A stretch of 64,000 bases of DNA from Streptomyces sp. NBC_01431 (GCF_036231355.1 NZ_CP109496.1:6324001-6388000); one strand, 5' to 3'. Shown: positions 26,693-34,986, counted from the stretch's first letter. Notes: generated by a model not told the origin, from the sequence alone. Numbers and translations are program-made.

Positions 26693-27849
26693 TGCGAAGC
26701 AGCAGCGGCAGGAACAGCAGCGGAAACAACGGCGGGAGCCGTGGTGGCAACAGCGGCGGCCGCGGCAGCAGTGGCGGCGGTGGACGGGACGGCCAGCGCC
26801 AGGGCGGCGGCCAGCGTCAGGGCGGTGGCCCGCGCCAGAGCGGCAGCGGCAAGCCGCCCCGCCTCCGCCCCGAGGAGCGCACCTACGACGTGGGCGGCGG
26901 CTCCTCCGACGCCCCCCGCAGCGGGCGCGGCGCCTCCGCGCGCGGCGGTGCCAAGGGCGGCCCCAAGTCGCCGCAGGGCGGCACCCCGGTCCGGCGCGGC
27001 CCGCACGGCCAGCGCCTGGGCCAGGCCCGCCCGCGCGAGCTCGACGCCAAGATCGAGCAGCGCAACCGCGACCGGTACGCGGACAAGCCGGACGTGAAGA
27101 CCCCCAAGACCTTCCCGGGCGCCGAGCAGGAGGGCGAGCGGTTGCAGAAGGTGCTCGCCAGGGCCGGCATGGGTTCGCGCCGCGCCTGCGAGGAGCTGAT
27201 CGAGCAGGCCCGCGTCGAGGTCAACGGCGAGATCGTGCTCGAACAGGGCAAGCGCGTCGACCCCGAGAAGGACGAGATCAAGGTGGACGGCCTGACCGTC
27301 GCCACCCAGTCGTACCTGTTCTTCGCGCTGAACAAGCCGGCCGGCGTCGTCTCCACCATGGAGGACCCGGACGGCCGCCAGTGCCTCGGTGACTACGTGA
27401 CCAACCGCGAGACGCGGCTCTTCCACGTGGGCCGGCTCGACACCGAGACCGAGGGCATCATCCTGCTCACCAACCACGGCGAGCTGGCCCACCGTCTGAC
27501 CCACCCCAAGTACGGCGTGAAGAAGACCTACCTGGCCGCCATCACGGGTCCGCTGCCGCGCGAGATCGGCAAGCGGCTCAAGGAGGGCATCCAGCTGGAG
27601 GACGGCTACGCGCGGGCCGACGCCTTCCGCGTCGTCCAGCAGACCGGCAAGAACTACCTCGTCGAGATCGAGCTGCACGAGGGCCGCAAGCACATCGTGC
27701 GCCGCATGATGGCCGAGGCCGGCTTCCCGGTCGAGAAGCTGGTGCGCGTCGCCTTCGGCCCGATCGGGCTCGGCGACCAGAAGTCCGGCTGGCTGCGCCG
27801 CCTCACCAACACCGAGGTCGGCATGCTGATGCGTGAGGTCGAGCTCTAG
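26692..27849 (+). CDS. RluB-type 23S rRNA pseudouridine synthase with long N-terminal tail
   Basis: The 385-residue enzyme isomerises a specific uridine in 23S rRNA. An S4 domain starts near residue 147 (ERLQKVLARAGMGSRRACEE). The catalytic domain has FHVGRLDTETEGIILLTNHG, containing the catalytic Asp, then KTYLAAITG and LHEGRKHIVRRMM. Residues 1-140 are a Gly/Ser/Arg/Gln-rich tail with GGGQRQGGG-type repeats, probably disordered and RNA-binding. ATG 26692 overlaps the scpB stop (TGATG). The last gene of the parA-scpAB unit; a strong hairpin follows. Confidence 0.92.
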   Translation: MRSSSGRNSSGNNGGSRGGNSGGRGSSGGGGRDGQRQGGGQRQGGGPRQSGSGKPPRLRPEERTYDVGGGSSDAPRSGRGASARGGAKGGPKSPQGGTPVRRGPHGQRLGQARPRELDAKIEQRNRDRYADKPDVKTPKTFPGAEQEGERLQKVLARAGMGSRRACEELIEQARVEVNGEIVLEQGKRVDPEKDEIKVDGLTVATQSYLFFALNKPAGVVSTMEDPDGRQCLGDYVTNRETRLFHVGRLDTETEGIILLTNHGELAHRLTHPKYGVKKTYLAAITGPLPREIGKRLKEGIQLEDGYARADAFRVVQQTGKNYLVEIELHEGRKHIVRRMMAEAGFPVEKLVRVAFGPIGLGDQKSGWLRRLTNTEVGMLMREVEL

Positions 27850-27866
27850 AGATCGCCCCGCTTCCC

Positions 27867-27912
27867 GGCGAGAGCCCGGATCCCGTGTTCGCACGGAATC
27901 CGGGCTCTCGCC
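27867..27912 (+). terminator. Strong TTCG-loop terminator after the pseudouridine synthase gene
   Basis: A 21-bp stem with a single mismatch (27867-27887 with 27892-27912) is capped by a TTCG tetraloop, 17 bases after the stop codon. It is followed by GTCTTGT. It insulates the scpAB operon from the NAD operon, whose operator begins 25 bases later. Confidence 0.88.
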
Positions 27913-27937
27913 GTCTTGTGCGCACCCCGGGAACGCC

Positions 27938-27960
27938 TTTATAGTCACAGTGACCATAAA
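27938..27960 (+). promoter_or_regulatory. NrtR-type palindromic operator
   Basis: The 23-base interrupted palindrome TTTAT-a-GTCAC-a-GTGAC-c-ATAAA is perfect in all ten paired positions and is AT-rich against its surroundings. It overlaps the start of the pnuC Shine-Dalgarno (AAAGGAGG, 27958-27965). Because the operon encodes an NrtR regulator, this is almost certainly its operator, with control of NAD salvage genes by ADP-ribose or NAD status. Confidence 0.75.
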
Positions 27961-27972
27961 GGAGGTACGGGC

Positions 27973-28569
27973 GTGAGCCTCACCTGGACCGAGATCCTCG
28001 GATTCGCGACCGGCGCGCTCTGCGTCTGGCTGGTGGCCCGGCAGCACATCGCCAACTGGCCGGTGGGACTCGCCAACAACGTGTTCTTCATCGTGCTGTT
28101 CCTCCAGGCGGGCCTGTACGCGGACGCGGGCCTCCAAGTCGTCTTCATCGCCCTCGCCGTGTACGGCTGGTGGACCTGGGCCCACGGGGGTGGACCAGGA
28201 CCCGGCACGCTCGCGGTCCGGCGGACGACCCGCACCGAGTGGCTGTGGCTGCTCGCGGCGGGGGCGGTGGGGACCGTCGCGCTGACGTTCCTGCTCGGCG
28301 CGGCCACCGACTCGACCGTCCCGTTCTGGGACGCGCTCACCACCGCCCTGTCGCTGACCGCGACGTACGGGCAGTGCAAGAAGCTCGTCGAGTCCTGGTG
28401 GCTGTGGATCGCGGCGGACGTGGTCTACATCCCGCTCTACGCCTACAAGGAGCTCTACCTGACCTCGCTCCTGTACGCAGGCTTCCTGACCCTGTGCCTC
28501 ATCGGGCTGCGCGGCTGGCGGCGCGAGCTCGGCGCCCGCCCGGCCCGGCTCGCGGAGGTGGCGGGGTGA
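27973..28569 (+). CDS. pnuC: PnuC-type nicotinamide riboside transporter
   Basis: The 198-residue membrane protein has about six to seven helices. It has the PnuC signature regions WPVGLANNVFFIVLFLQAGL, VYGWWTW and WWLWIAADVVYIPLYAYKEL. PnuC proteins facilitate uptake of nicotinamide riboside, trapped inside by NadR kinase, which is encoded by the next gene. GTG 27973 has AAAGGAGG seven bases upstream. The stop overlaps the nadR start (GTGA). Regulation by NrtR is inferred from the palindrome. Confidence 0.93.
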   Translation: MSLTWTEILGFATGALCVWLVARQHIANWPVGLANNVFFIVLFLQAGLYADAGLQVVFIALAVYGWWTWAHGGGPGPGTLAVRRTTRTEWLWLLAAGAVGTVALTFLLGAATDSTVPFWDALTTALSLTATYGQCKKLVESWWLWIAADVVYIPLYAYKELYLTSLLYAGFLTLCLIGLRGWRRELGARPARLAEVAG

Positions 28570-29648
28570 AGCGGTACGAACACGGCCTGGTCCTCGGCAA
28601 GTTCTATCCGCCGCACGCCGGCCACCACCACCTGGTGCGCACCGCCGCCGACCGCTGCGAGCGGCTCACCGTGCTGGTCTGCGCCGCCTCCGTCGAGTCG
28701 GTCCCGCTGGCCGAACGGGTCCAGTGGATGCGCGAAGCGCACCCGGGAGTCCGAGTGGTGGGGGCCGTCGACGACATCGAGATGGACCTGAACGACCCGC
28801 ACATATGGGACGCGCACCTGGCCGTTTTCAAGGGCGCCGTCCCCGAGCCCGTCGACGCGGTCTTCACCTCCGAGCCCTACGGTGACGAACTCGCCCGGCG
28901 CTTCGGCGCCGACCACGTCTGCGTCGACCTGGACCGCACGCTGTTCCCGGTCTCCGGGACGGCCGTCCGCAAGGACCCGGTGGGCTGCTGGGACTTCCTG
29001 AGCGAGCCGGTACGGGCCTGGCTCGCCCGCCGCGTGGTCGTGCTCGGCGCCGAGTCGACCGGCACCACCACCATGGCCCGCGCCCTGGCCGAGCACTACC
29101 GTGCGCGCGGCGGCGTCTGGGCGCGCACCGGGTGGGTCGAGGAGTACGGGCGCGAGTACAGCGAGGGCAAGCTGGCCGCACTGCGCTCCCGCTACCCGCA
29201 GGCGCAGTGGGAGGACGTCGAGTTCGGCTCGGACGAGTTCCCGGTGATCGCCGAGCGGCAGAACGAGCGCGAGGACCGCGCCGCCGGACTCGGCTCGCCC
29301 GTGCTGTTCTGCGACACCGACTCGTTCGCCACCACCGTCTGGCACGAGCGCTACCTCGGCCGCCCAAACCCGCGCGTCGAAGCGGTCGCCGAGCGCGCCG
29401 CCGCCCACCACCTGTGGCTGCTCACCGACCACGAAGGCGTGCCCTTCGAGGACGACGGGCTGCGCGACGGGGAGGAGCTGCGGCCCTGGATGACCGACCG
29501 GTTCCGGGCCGAACTGACCCGTACCGGACGGGAGTTCATGGAGCTGCGCGGCCCGCACGAGGAGCGGCTCGCGACCGCTGTCGCCGCCGTCGACGCGCTG
29601 CTCGACCGGGGCTGGGACCTCGCTGACCCGCTGCCGGAGCGACGATGA
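28566..29648 (+). CDS. nadR: NadR-like bifunctional NMN adenylyltransferase / ribosylnicotinamide kinase
   Basis: The 360-residue protein has an N-terminal nucleotidyltransferase domain (LGKFYPPHAGHHHLV; HxGH at residues 17-20, and the SGTAVRKDP pattern in place of the ISxTxxR motif). The C-terminal P-loop kinase domain starts VVVLGAESTGTTTMARALAE. There is no HTH region, so it is not the enterobacterial repressor form. In the P-loop (residues 161-168) the usual Lys is Thr167. It is coupled to pnuC and nrtR by four-base overlaps. Expected role: phosphorylating imported nicotinamide riboside and adenylylating NMN to NAD. Confidence 0.88.
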   Translation: MKRYEHGLVLGKFYPPHAGHHHLVRTAADRCERLTVLVCAASVESVPLAERVQWMREAHPGVRVVGAVDDIEMDLNDPHIWDAHLAVFKGAVPEPVDAVFTSEPYGDELARRFGADHVCVDLDRTLFPVSGTAVRKDPVGCWDFLSEPVRAWLARRVVVLGAESTGTTTMARALAEHYRARGGVWARTGWVEEYGREYSEGKLAALRSRYPQAQWEDVEFGSDEFPVIAERQNEREDRAAGLGSPVLFCDTDSFATTVWHERYLGRPNPRVEAVAERAAAHHLWLLTDHEGVPFEDDGLRDGEELRPWMTDRFRAELTRTGREFMELRGPHEERLATAVAAVDALLDRGWDLADPLPERR

Positions 29649-30493
29649 CCGCCGTCGGCGGGGCACGGGCACCGCAGGGGTGCGCCGGGGTGCCGGCGGA
29701 TGACGGCGGGGCCGGCCGGGTGGCGGGCGACGGCGAGCGGGCGGCAGGGGGCCGGGAGGGGGCGGGGCGGGTGCCCGAGGGGTACGACCCGCACGCCTTC
29801 GAGCCGTTCGCCGTCACCGTCGACCTCGCCGTCTTCACGGTCCGCGACGGCGCCCTGCACGCGCTGCTCATCCGACGCGGACAGGACCCGTACGCGGGAG
29901 CGTGGGCGCTGCCCGGCGGCTTCGTGCTGCCGCGCGAGTCCGCCGAATCGGCCGCCCGGCGCGAACTGGCCGAGGAGACCGGCCTGTCCGACGAACTCGT
30001 CGGCGCGCTGCACCTGGAGCAGCTGCGCACCTACAGCGAACCGGACCGCGACCCCCGCATGCGGGTGGTGTCGGTGGCGTACACCGCGCTCGTGCCGGAC
30101 CTGCCCGAACCACACGGCGGCGGCGACGCGGACCACGCGGAATGGATCGCTTTCGGCGCGTACGGGCACCTCGCCTTCGATCACGAGCGGATCCTCGCCG
30201 ACGCCCACGAGCGCATCGGCGCCAAGCTCGAATACACCTGCCTCGCCACGTCGTTCTGCCCGCCCGAGTTCACCCTCGGCGAGCTCCAGCAGGTGTACGA
30301 GACGGTCTGGGGCACCGCCCTCGACCGCCCCAACTTCCGCCGCAAGGTCCTTGCCACGCCCGGTTTCGTCGAGCGGGTGGCGGGCGCCTCGCGGCTGACC
30401 GGCGGCCGGGGCAAGCCGGCCGCGCTCTACCGGGCGGGTCCGGCGACCGCGCTGCATCCGCCCCTGCTGCGCCCGGAAGGACGACAGACATGA
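29645..30493 (+). CDS. nrtR: NrtR-family NUDIX-type transcriptional regulator of NAD metabolism
   Basis: The 282-residue regulator has a Nudix domain at residues about 55-180 with a full Nudix box (GFVLPRESAESAARREL then AEETGL). A C-terminal winged helix follows (FTLGELQQVYETVWGTALDR, NFRRKVL). This domain pair defines NrtR, which binds ADP-ribose and represses NAD synthesis or salvage genes. The first 45 residues are a Gly/Ala-rich extension of doubtful conservation. ATG 29645 overlaps the nadR stop. Autoregulation through the operator at 27938-27960 is inferred. Confidence 0.9.
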   Translation: MTAVGGARAPQGCAGVPADDGGAGRVAGDGERAAGGREGAGRVPEGYDPHAFEPFAVTVDLAVFTVRDGALHALLIRRGQDPYAGAWALPGGFVLPRESAESAARRELAEETGLSDELVGALHLEQLRTYSEPDRDPRMRVVSVAYTALVPDLPEPHGGGDADHAEWIAFGAYGHLAFDHERILADAHERIGAKLEYTCLATSFCPPEFTLGELQQVYETVWGTALDRPNFRRKVLATPGFVERVAGASRLTGGRGKPAALYRAGPATALHPPLLRPEGRQT

Positions 30494-31503
30494 ACCGACC
30501 AGCGAAACAGACGGCGACCGGCGCATTGCTCGGCCTCGCCCTGGGAGACGCCCTCGGCTACCCGACCGAGTTCAACGACGTGCCCTCGATCCTCGCCAAG
30601 TGCGGCCCATGGCGCGAGATGGCGCTGCCCACGCCCGCGATCGTCACCGACGACACCCAGATGACTCTCGCGCTCGGGCGCGCCATCCGCACCGCCATGG
30701 ACAGCGGCCTGCTCGGCCCGCAGCGCCTTGAGGGGCCGGCCCGCGCGGAGTTCGTCGACTGGTACCACTCGCCCGAGAACAACCGGGCGCCCGGCCGGAC
30801 CTGCCTGGTCGCGTGCGCGCGCCTGGACAGCGGACTGCCCTGGCAGGAGGCGAGCCAGCTCGGCTCCAAGGGCTGCGGCGCCAACATGCGCGTCGCGCCC
30901 ATCGGCCTCGTACCCGGAGTCAGCGAGGAACAGCGGGCGGGCGCCGCCCAGTTGCAGTCCGCGCTCACCCACGGCCACCCGACCGCGCTGGCCGCCTCCG
31001 ACCTCACCGCGCGGGCGGTGTTCCTGCTCGCGCAGGGCGCCGACCCGGTGGGCCTGGTCGGCCAGCTGCGGTCGTACGCCTACGAAAACCGCAGCCGCTA
31101 CCACGAGCGCTGGCTCGGCGACCTGTGGACGCGCTCGCAGGACCCGACCCCGGGGCACTTCATCGCGCGCGGCTGGGACGACTGCCTGGACGCGCTCGAC
31201 CGGGTACTGAAGGCGCTCCGCGACCCCTCGCCGGAGACCGACCCCTGCCTGGAGACGGGCGACGGCTGGATCGCCGAGGAGGCCTTCGCCACGGCCCTGC
31301 TCTGCTTCCTGCTCTTCCCCGGCGAGCCGCTCACCGCACTGCGCCGGGCGGCCTGCACCCAGGGCGACTCGGACTCGATCGCCTGCCTGGCCGGCGCCTT
31401 CGCGGGCGCCCACCTCGGAGCGGCGGCCTGGCCGAAGGAGTGGACCGAACGCATCGAGTACCGCAGCGAACTCCTGACGCTGGGCGCGCTCTGGGATTCG
31501 TGA
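30490..31503 (+). CDS. ADP-ribosylglycohydrolase (DraG family)
   Basis: The 337-residue all-alpha hydrolase of the DraG/ARH family has metal-ligand motifs in order: GALLGLALGDALGYPTEF, VTDDTQMTLALGRAI and QGDSDSIACLAGAFAGA. It would remove ADP-ribose from protein, DNA or a small molecule; the target is unknown. The ATG overlaps the nrtR stop (ATGA) and has GGAAGGA eight bases upstream. Placement as the fourth gene of the NrtR operon links ADP-ribose release to NAD control. Confidence 0.92.
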   Translation: MNRPAKQTATGALLGLALGDALGYPTEFNDVPSILAKCGPWREMALPTPAIVTDDTQMTLALGRAIRTAMDSGLLGPQRLEGPARAEFVDWYHSPENNRAPGRTCLVACARLDSGLPWQEASQLGSKGCGANMRVAPIGLVPGVSEEQRAGAAQLQSALTHGHPTALAASDLTARAVFLLAQGADPVGLVGQLRSYAYENRSRYHERWLGDLWTRSQDPTPGHFIARGWDDCLDALDRVLKALRDPSPETDPCLETGDGWIAEEAFATALLCFLLFPGEPLTALRRAACTQGDSDSIACLAGAFAGAHLGAAAWPKEWTERIEYRSELLTLGALWDS

Positions 31504-31530
31504 TCGATTCGGTGGACCGGGTCCGCCGCG

Positions 31531-32292
31531 CTACGCGCCGAGGGTGCTGCACGCCCCGCTCGGCGCAGCCGCCCCGAGCGCCGACTCCCGCCGCACCCGG
31601 AAAAGGAAGTCGGCCACCCGGGCCCGGTCGGGTTCGGGTGGCAGCGGGCTGCGGGCGACCGCCTCGTCGGATTCGACGGCCAGGCGCGCCATCCGCGCCT
31701 CGACCTCCGGCCAGGACACCTCACCGCGCCGCACCGCGAGCAGCCGCTCGCGCTCGGCGCCGACGCCGATGGTGAGCACCCCGGTGCGCAGCAGATCGCG
31801 GCAGCTCATGAGCAGCCTCAGCAGATGCATGGCGTGCTTCCACCGAGGGGCGCCGTACTGGCGCACATCGGCGTCCAGCTTCCTGCGCTGGCCGAGCGCG
31901 TAGCGGACGAAGGTCTGGTGGGCCTGACGGGACAGGAACGCCTCGCGCAGGGCCAGGAGTTCCCGCCCCGTGCCGTCGGCGTACTCCACGAGCGGGGAGT
32001 ACAGGCACTCCAGCACGTTCGGATTCGCGCGCAGCGCCAGCTCGCAGAAACGCTCCAGCTCCCAACTGAACCGCTCGACGTTCCCCAAGCCCTCGTCTTC
32101 GTTCGAACGGGGGAGAGCCCACCGCCCCTCGACATGCGTCGGGGGCTTCTCGAAGCGCCAGTACAGCGGGGTCGGCGCCAGGTACACGCCCCGCACGTCG
32201 GTGTCGCTGTCCTCGGTCGCGAGGCCGAAGGCACGCGAGCCCATGACGCAGGAGTAGACGGTGTGGTCGGCGGCGAGCTGCTCGGGCGTCAT
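31531..32292 (-). CDS. RlaP-like nucleotidyltransferase (PF10127 type)
   Basis: The 253-residue protein shows the polymerase-beta-like nucleotidyltransferase motif GSRAFGLATEDSDTDVRG, with Gly18-Ser19 and the metal-binding Asp30-x-Asp32. Later landmarks are ANPNVLECLYSP and RQYGAPRWKHAMHLLRLLMS. This matches the RlaP family associated with RNA repair gene clusters. No ligase or phosphatase partner adjoins it, so function is open. ATG 32292 gives a complete motif. It is convergent with the DraG gene, with 27 bases between their ends. Confidence 0.8.
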   Translation of the reverse strand: MTPEQLAADHTVYSCVMGSRAFGLATEDSDTDVRGVYLAPTPLYWRFEKPPTHVEGRWALPRSNEDEGLGNVERFSWELERFCELALRANPNVLECLYSPLVEYADGTGRELLALREAFLSRQAHQTFVRYALGQRRKLDADVRQYGAPRWKHAMHLLRLLMSCRDLLRTGVLTIGVGAERERLLAVRRGEVSWPEVEARMARLAVESDEAVARSPLPPEPDRARVADFLFRVRRESALGAAAPSGACSTLGA

Positions 32293-32309
32293 GGCGTGAT
32301 TCTGGCCGG

Positions 32310-32771
32310 TCAGGCCAGCCGGATCGAACCCTTTTCGACGGCGATCGGCTGGGACGCGAGCGGTCGCGGGGCCGGCCCGGAGGCGACCGAGGCGTCCGCG
32401 ACCCGGTACTTGCTGCCGTGGCAGGGGCAGTTGATGGTGCCCCCGGACACGGTGGAGACCGTGCAGCCCTCGTGGGTGCAGATCGCCGAGAAGCACTTGA
32501 AGGTGCCGGCCTCCGGCTGGGTGACGACGACCTTGTGGTCCGGGAAGATCCTGCCACCGCCGACCGGGATGTCCGACGTCTTGGCAAGGACCGGGCCGGC
32601 CTGGGCGGGCGGGCTCGGCCGGCCGGCCGCGGCCGGTCCGGTGACGCTGGGCGGGGCCGGAGGGGGCGGCGTCGAAGCCCCGCCGCTTCCGCCGGACGTC
32701 GAGCAACCCGCCAGGGCCGCCGCCCCCGCGGTGGCGGCGAGTACGGTCCTGCGGCTGTTGACGGTTTCCAT
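32310..32771 (-). CDS. Tat-exported Rieske [2Fe-2S] lipoprotein
   Basis: The 153-residue protein has a twin-arginine signal (NSRRTVLAATAGAAALAGC) with a lipobox cysteine at 23, then a Pro/Gly/Ser linker to about residue 60. The small Rieske domain has CTHEGC and CPCHG: cluster ligands Cys98, His100, Cys115 and His118, and the disulfide pair Cys103-Cys117. The presence of both disulfide cysteines indicates a high-potential Rieske type. The electron partner is unknown. ATG 32771 has GAGGAG six bases upstream. It lies 17 bases before the RlaP-like gene. Confidence 0.9.
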   Translation of the reverse strand: METVNSRRTVLAATAGAAALAGCSTSGGSGGASTPPPPAPPSVTGPAAAGRPSPPAQAGPVLAKTSDIPVGGGRIFPDHKVVVTQPEAGTFKCFSAICTHEGCTVSTVSGGTINCPCHGSKYRVADASVASGPAPRPLASQPIAVEKGSIRLA

Positions 32772-32928
32772 CCTGTGCTCCTCAAGTCGTCGGACCGTAC
32801 GCGGAAGTACGCGCGGCAGGAGCATCCTGGCGCCGAAGGAGCCGAAGACGAAGCACCGACGGGCTGATGCGGCCCATCGTGTACTGCCGGGTCCGGGGAG
32901 GGACCGCGGAAGAACGACCCGCCGCGGC

Positions 32929-33264
32929 TCACCCCCAGGGCGCGAGCTCCACCACCCGTCCCTCGGCATCCCGGCGCACTTCGAGCACTGCCGTGACGGC
33001 CGCCCGCTCGATCGGCCCGTACACGTGCGGGAACACGGCGCCCCCGGCGCCTTCCCGGCGGACTTCGGCGGCCAGCGCCGACTCGTCGACGCACAGGACC
33101 AGCAGTGGGCCCGGTACGTCGCGGTAGTGCGCGTCGGCGATCGCAAGCGCGGTGGCCTCGTCGGCCGAGCAGTGCACGAAGCCCTCGTTGGCCAGGGAGG
33201 GCGGGCGGTAGGGCAGGTCCGGACCGGCGGACCACTCGTCCAGGGGAACCACGTGGAGGATCAT
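32929..33264 (-). CDS. DUF952 family protein
   Basis: The 111-residue cytoplasmic protein has the DUF952 pattern: MILHVVPLDEW, then SLANEGFVHCSADEATALAIAD, and VFPHVYGPIERAAVTAV near the end. The family is small and of unknown function, with a conserved His-Cys region. Length fits the family. It lies 157 bases upstream of the Rieske gene on the same strand. Confidence 0.85.
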   Translation of the reverse strand: MILHVVPLDEWSAGPDLPYRPPSLANEGFVHCSADEATALAIADAHYRDVPGPLLVLCVDESALAAEVRREGAGGAVFPHVYGPIERAAVTAVLEVRRDAEGRVVELAPWG

Positions 33265-33277
33265 CCGTCGGTTCTAC

Positions 33278-33376
33278 CGCAGCCCCGGGCCTGCCTGCCC
33301 GACAGGCTCACCAAGGGGGCCGGGCTCCGCAGCCCCGGCCCGGCCCGCCCGACAGGCTCACCAAGGCCGGGCTCGG
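33278..33376 (+). repeat. Two-copy direct repeat of about 50 bases
   Basis: Two adjacent units with a 50-base period begin with CGCAGCCCCGG at 33278 and 33328 and share GACAGGCTCACCAAG at 33301 and 33351, ending in G/C-rich CCGGGCTC. They lie in the 277-base gap between the DUF952 and aroH genes, where no coding region is credible. Confidence 0.8.
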
Positions 33377-33541
33377 CGCGGTCCTCGGCGGCGCCCACAA
33401 CGGGCGGATGAGCGGCGTCCGGTGCCGGTGGCCGGGACCGCGGGCGGTGGACGCCCGCGTCCGCAGGGCGGTCGCCGCGCACGCGTGTCAGCGGGGCTGG
33501 CTACGCTGAACGGGAACGAAGGTCAACTCTAGGAGCACGTC

Positions 33542-33904
33542 GTGGCGGTACGAGCGGTCCGCGGGGCAGTCCAGCTGGAGCGGGACGAGGCCGGACACAT
33601 GGACGAGCAGGTCGGCGCGCTGCTCACCGAGATCCTTGAGCGCAACGAACTGACCCCGAACGACCTGATCAGCATCTGGTTCACCGCCACCCCCGATCTG
33701 CACAGCGACTTCCCGGCCGTGGCCGCGCGCCGGCTCGGCATCACCGACGTACCGCTGATCTGCGCGCAGGAGCTCGACATAGCGGGCGCCATGCCCCGGG
33801 TGGTGCGCATCCTCGCGCACGTCGAGACCTACCTCGACAAGGCCGAGATCGCCCATGTCTACCTCGGTGCCGCCGCCGCCCTGCGCAAGGACATCGCCCA
33901 GTGA
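33542..33904 (+). CDS. aroH: Monofunctional chorismate mutase, AroH class
   Basis: The 120-residue enzyme converts chorismate to prephenate. It is of the trimeric AroH type: MAVRAVRGAVQLERDE with active-site Arg near position 7, ISIWFTATPDLHSDFPAVAA, LICAQELDIAGAMPRVVRIL with the conserved Glu and Arg, and an HVYLGAA terminus. GTG 33542 is preceded by CTAGGAGCACG. The stop overlaps the tyrA start, coupling the two consecutive steps of tyrosine synthesis. Confidence 0.92.
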   Translation: MAVRAVRGAVQLERDEAGHMDEQVGALLTEILERNELTPNDLISIWFTATPDLHSDFPAVAARRLGITDVPLICAQELDIAGAMPRVVRILAHVETYLDKAEIAHVYLGAAAALRKDIAQ

Positions 33905-34986
33905 GAACCGCGCTCGTCATCGGTACCGGCCTGATCGGCACCTCCGCCGCCCTGGCCCTCGCGAGTCGCGGCATCACCGTGCACCTCGCCGACCACGACC
34001 CGGGCCAGGCCCGCACCGCGGCCGCGCTCGGCGCCGGCACGGACGAGCCGCCCGAGTCCCGGGTCGACCTCGCGATCGTCGCGGTGCCGCCGGCGCACGT
34101 GGCCGCGACGCTGGCCGAGGCGATCGGCGCCGGGCTGGCCAGGGCGTACATCGACGTGGCCAGCGTCAAGGGCGGCCCGCGCCGCGAGCTGCTCGCGCTC
34201 GGCTGCGACCTGAGCTCCTACATCGGTACGCACCCGATGGCGGGCAAGGAACGCTCGGGCCCGCTCGCCGCCACCGCCGACCTCTTCGAGGGCCGGCCCT
34301 GGGTGCTGACCCCGACCCGCGACACCGACACCGAGGTGCTCAACCTGGCGCTGGAACTGGTCGCGCTGTGCCGCGCCGTGCCGGTCGTCATGGACGCCGA
34401 CGCCCACGACCGGGCCGTGGCCCTGGTCTCGCACACCCCGCAGCTGGTGTCCTCCATGGTCGCGGCCCGCCTCGAAGAGGCCGACGAGACGGCGGTCCGG
34501 CTGTGCGGCCAGGGCATCCGCGATGTCACCCGCATCGCGGCCTCCGACCCCGGGATGTGGGTCGAGATCCTCTCCGCCAACCCGGGCCCGGTCGCCGACG
34601 TGCTGTCGGGGATCGCCGCAGACCTGGACGAGACGGTGCGCGCGCTGCGTTCCCTTGAGTCCGCCGACGAGGACAAGCGCCGCGGCGGCGCCCTGGGCAT
34701 CGAGGACGTGCTGCGGCGCGGCAACGCCGGCCGGGTCAGGGTGCCCGGCAAGCACGGGGCCGCACCGGCCACGTACGAGATCGTCGCCGTGCTCATCAGC
34801 GACGAGCCCGGTGGTCTCGCACGGCTCTTCGCGGACGCGGGCCGGGCCGGGGTCAACATCGAGGACGTCCGCATCGAGCACGCGACCGGCCAGCAGGCGG
34901 GCCTGGTCCAGCTGATGGTCGAGCCGGCCGCGGCCCCGGGCCTTGCGGCCGCGCTGCGGGAACGGGGCTGGTCGATCCGGCAGTGA
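33901..34986 (+). CDS. tyrA: Prephenate dehydrogenase with C-terminal ACT domain
   Basis: The 361-residue enzyme oxidatively decarboxylates prephenate towards tyrosine. The Rossmann motif is VIGTGLIGTSAALALASRG. The substrate region is YIGTHPMAGKERSGP, and HTPQLVSSMVAARL follows. A C-terminal ACT domain starts near residue 295 (YEIVAVLISDEPGGLARLF, GVNIEDVRIEH), suggesting allosteric control, probably by an aromatic amino acid. GTG 33901 overlaps the aroH stop by four bases. Confidence 0.93.
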   Translation: MRTALVIGTGLIGTSAALALASRGITVHLADHDPGQARTAAALGAGTDEPPESRVDLAIVAVPPAHVAATLAEAIGAGLARAYIDVASVKGGPRRELLALGCDLSSYIGTHPMAGKERSGPLAATADLFEGRPWVLTPTRDTDTEVLNLALELVALCRAVPVVMDADAHDRAVALVSHTPQLVSSMVAARLEEADETAVRLCGQGIRDVTRIAASDPGMWVEILSANPGPVADVLSGIAADLDETVRALRSLESADEDKRRGGALGIEDVLRRGNAGRVRVPGKHGAAPATYEIVAVLISDEPGGLARLFADAGRAGVNIEDVRIEHATGQQAGLVQLMVEPAAAPGLAAALRERGWSIRQ

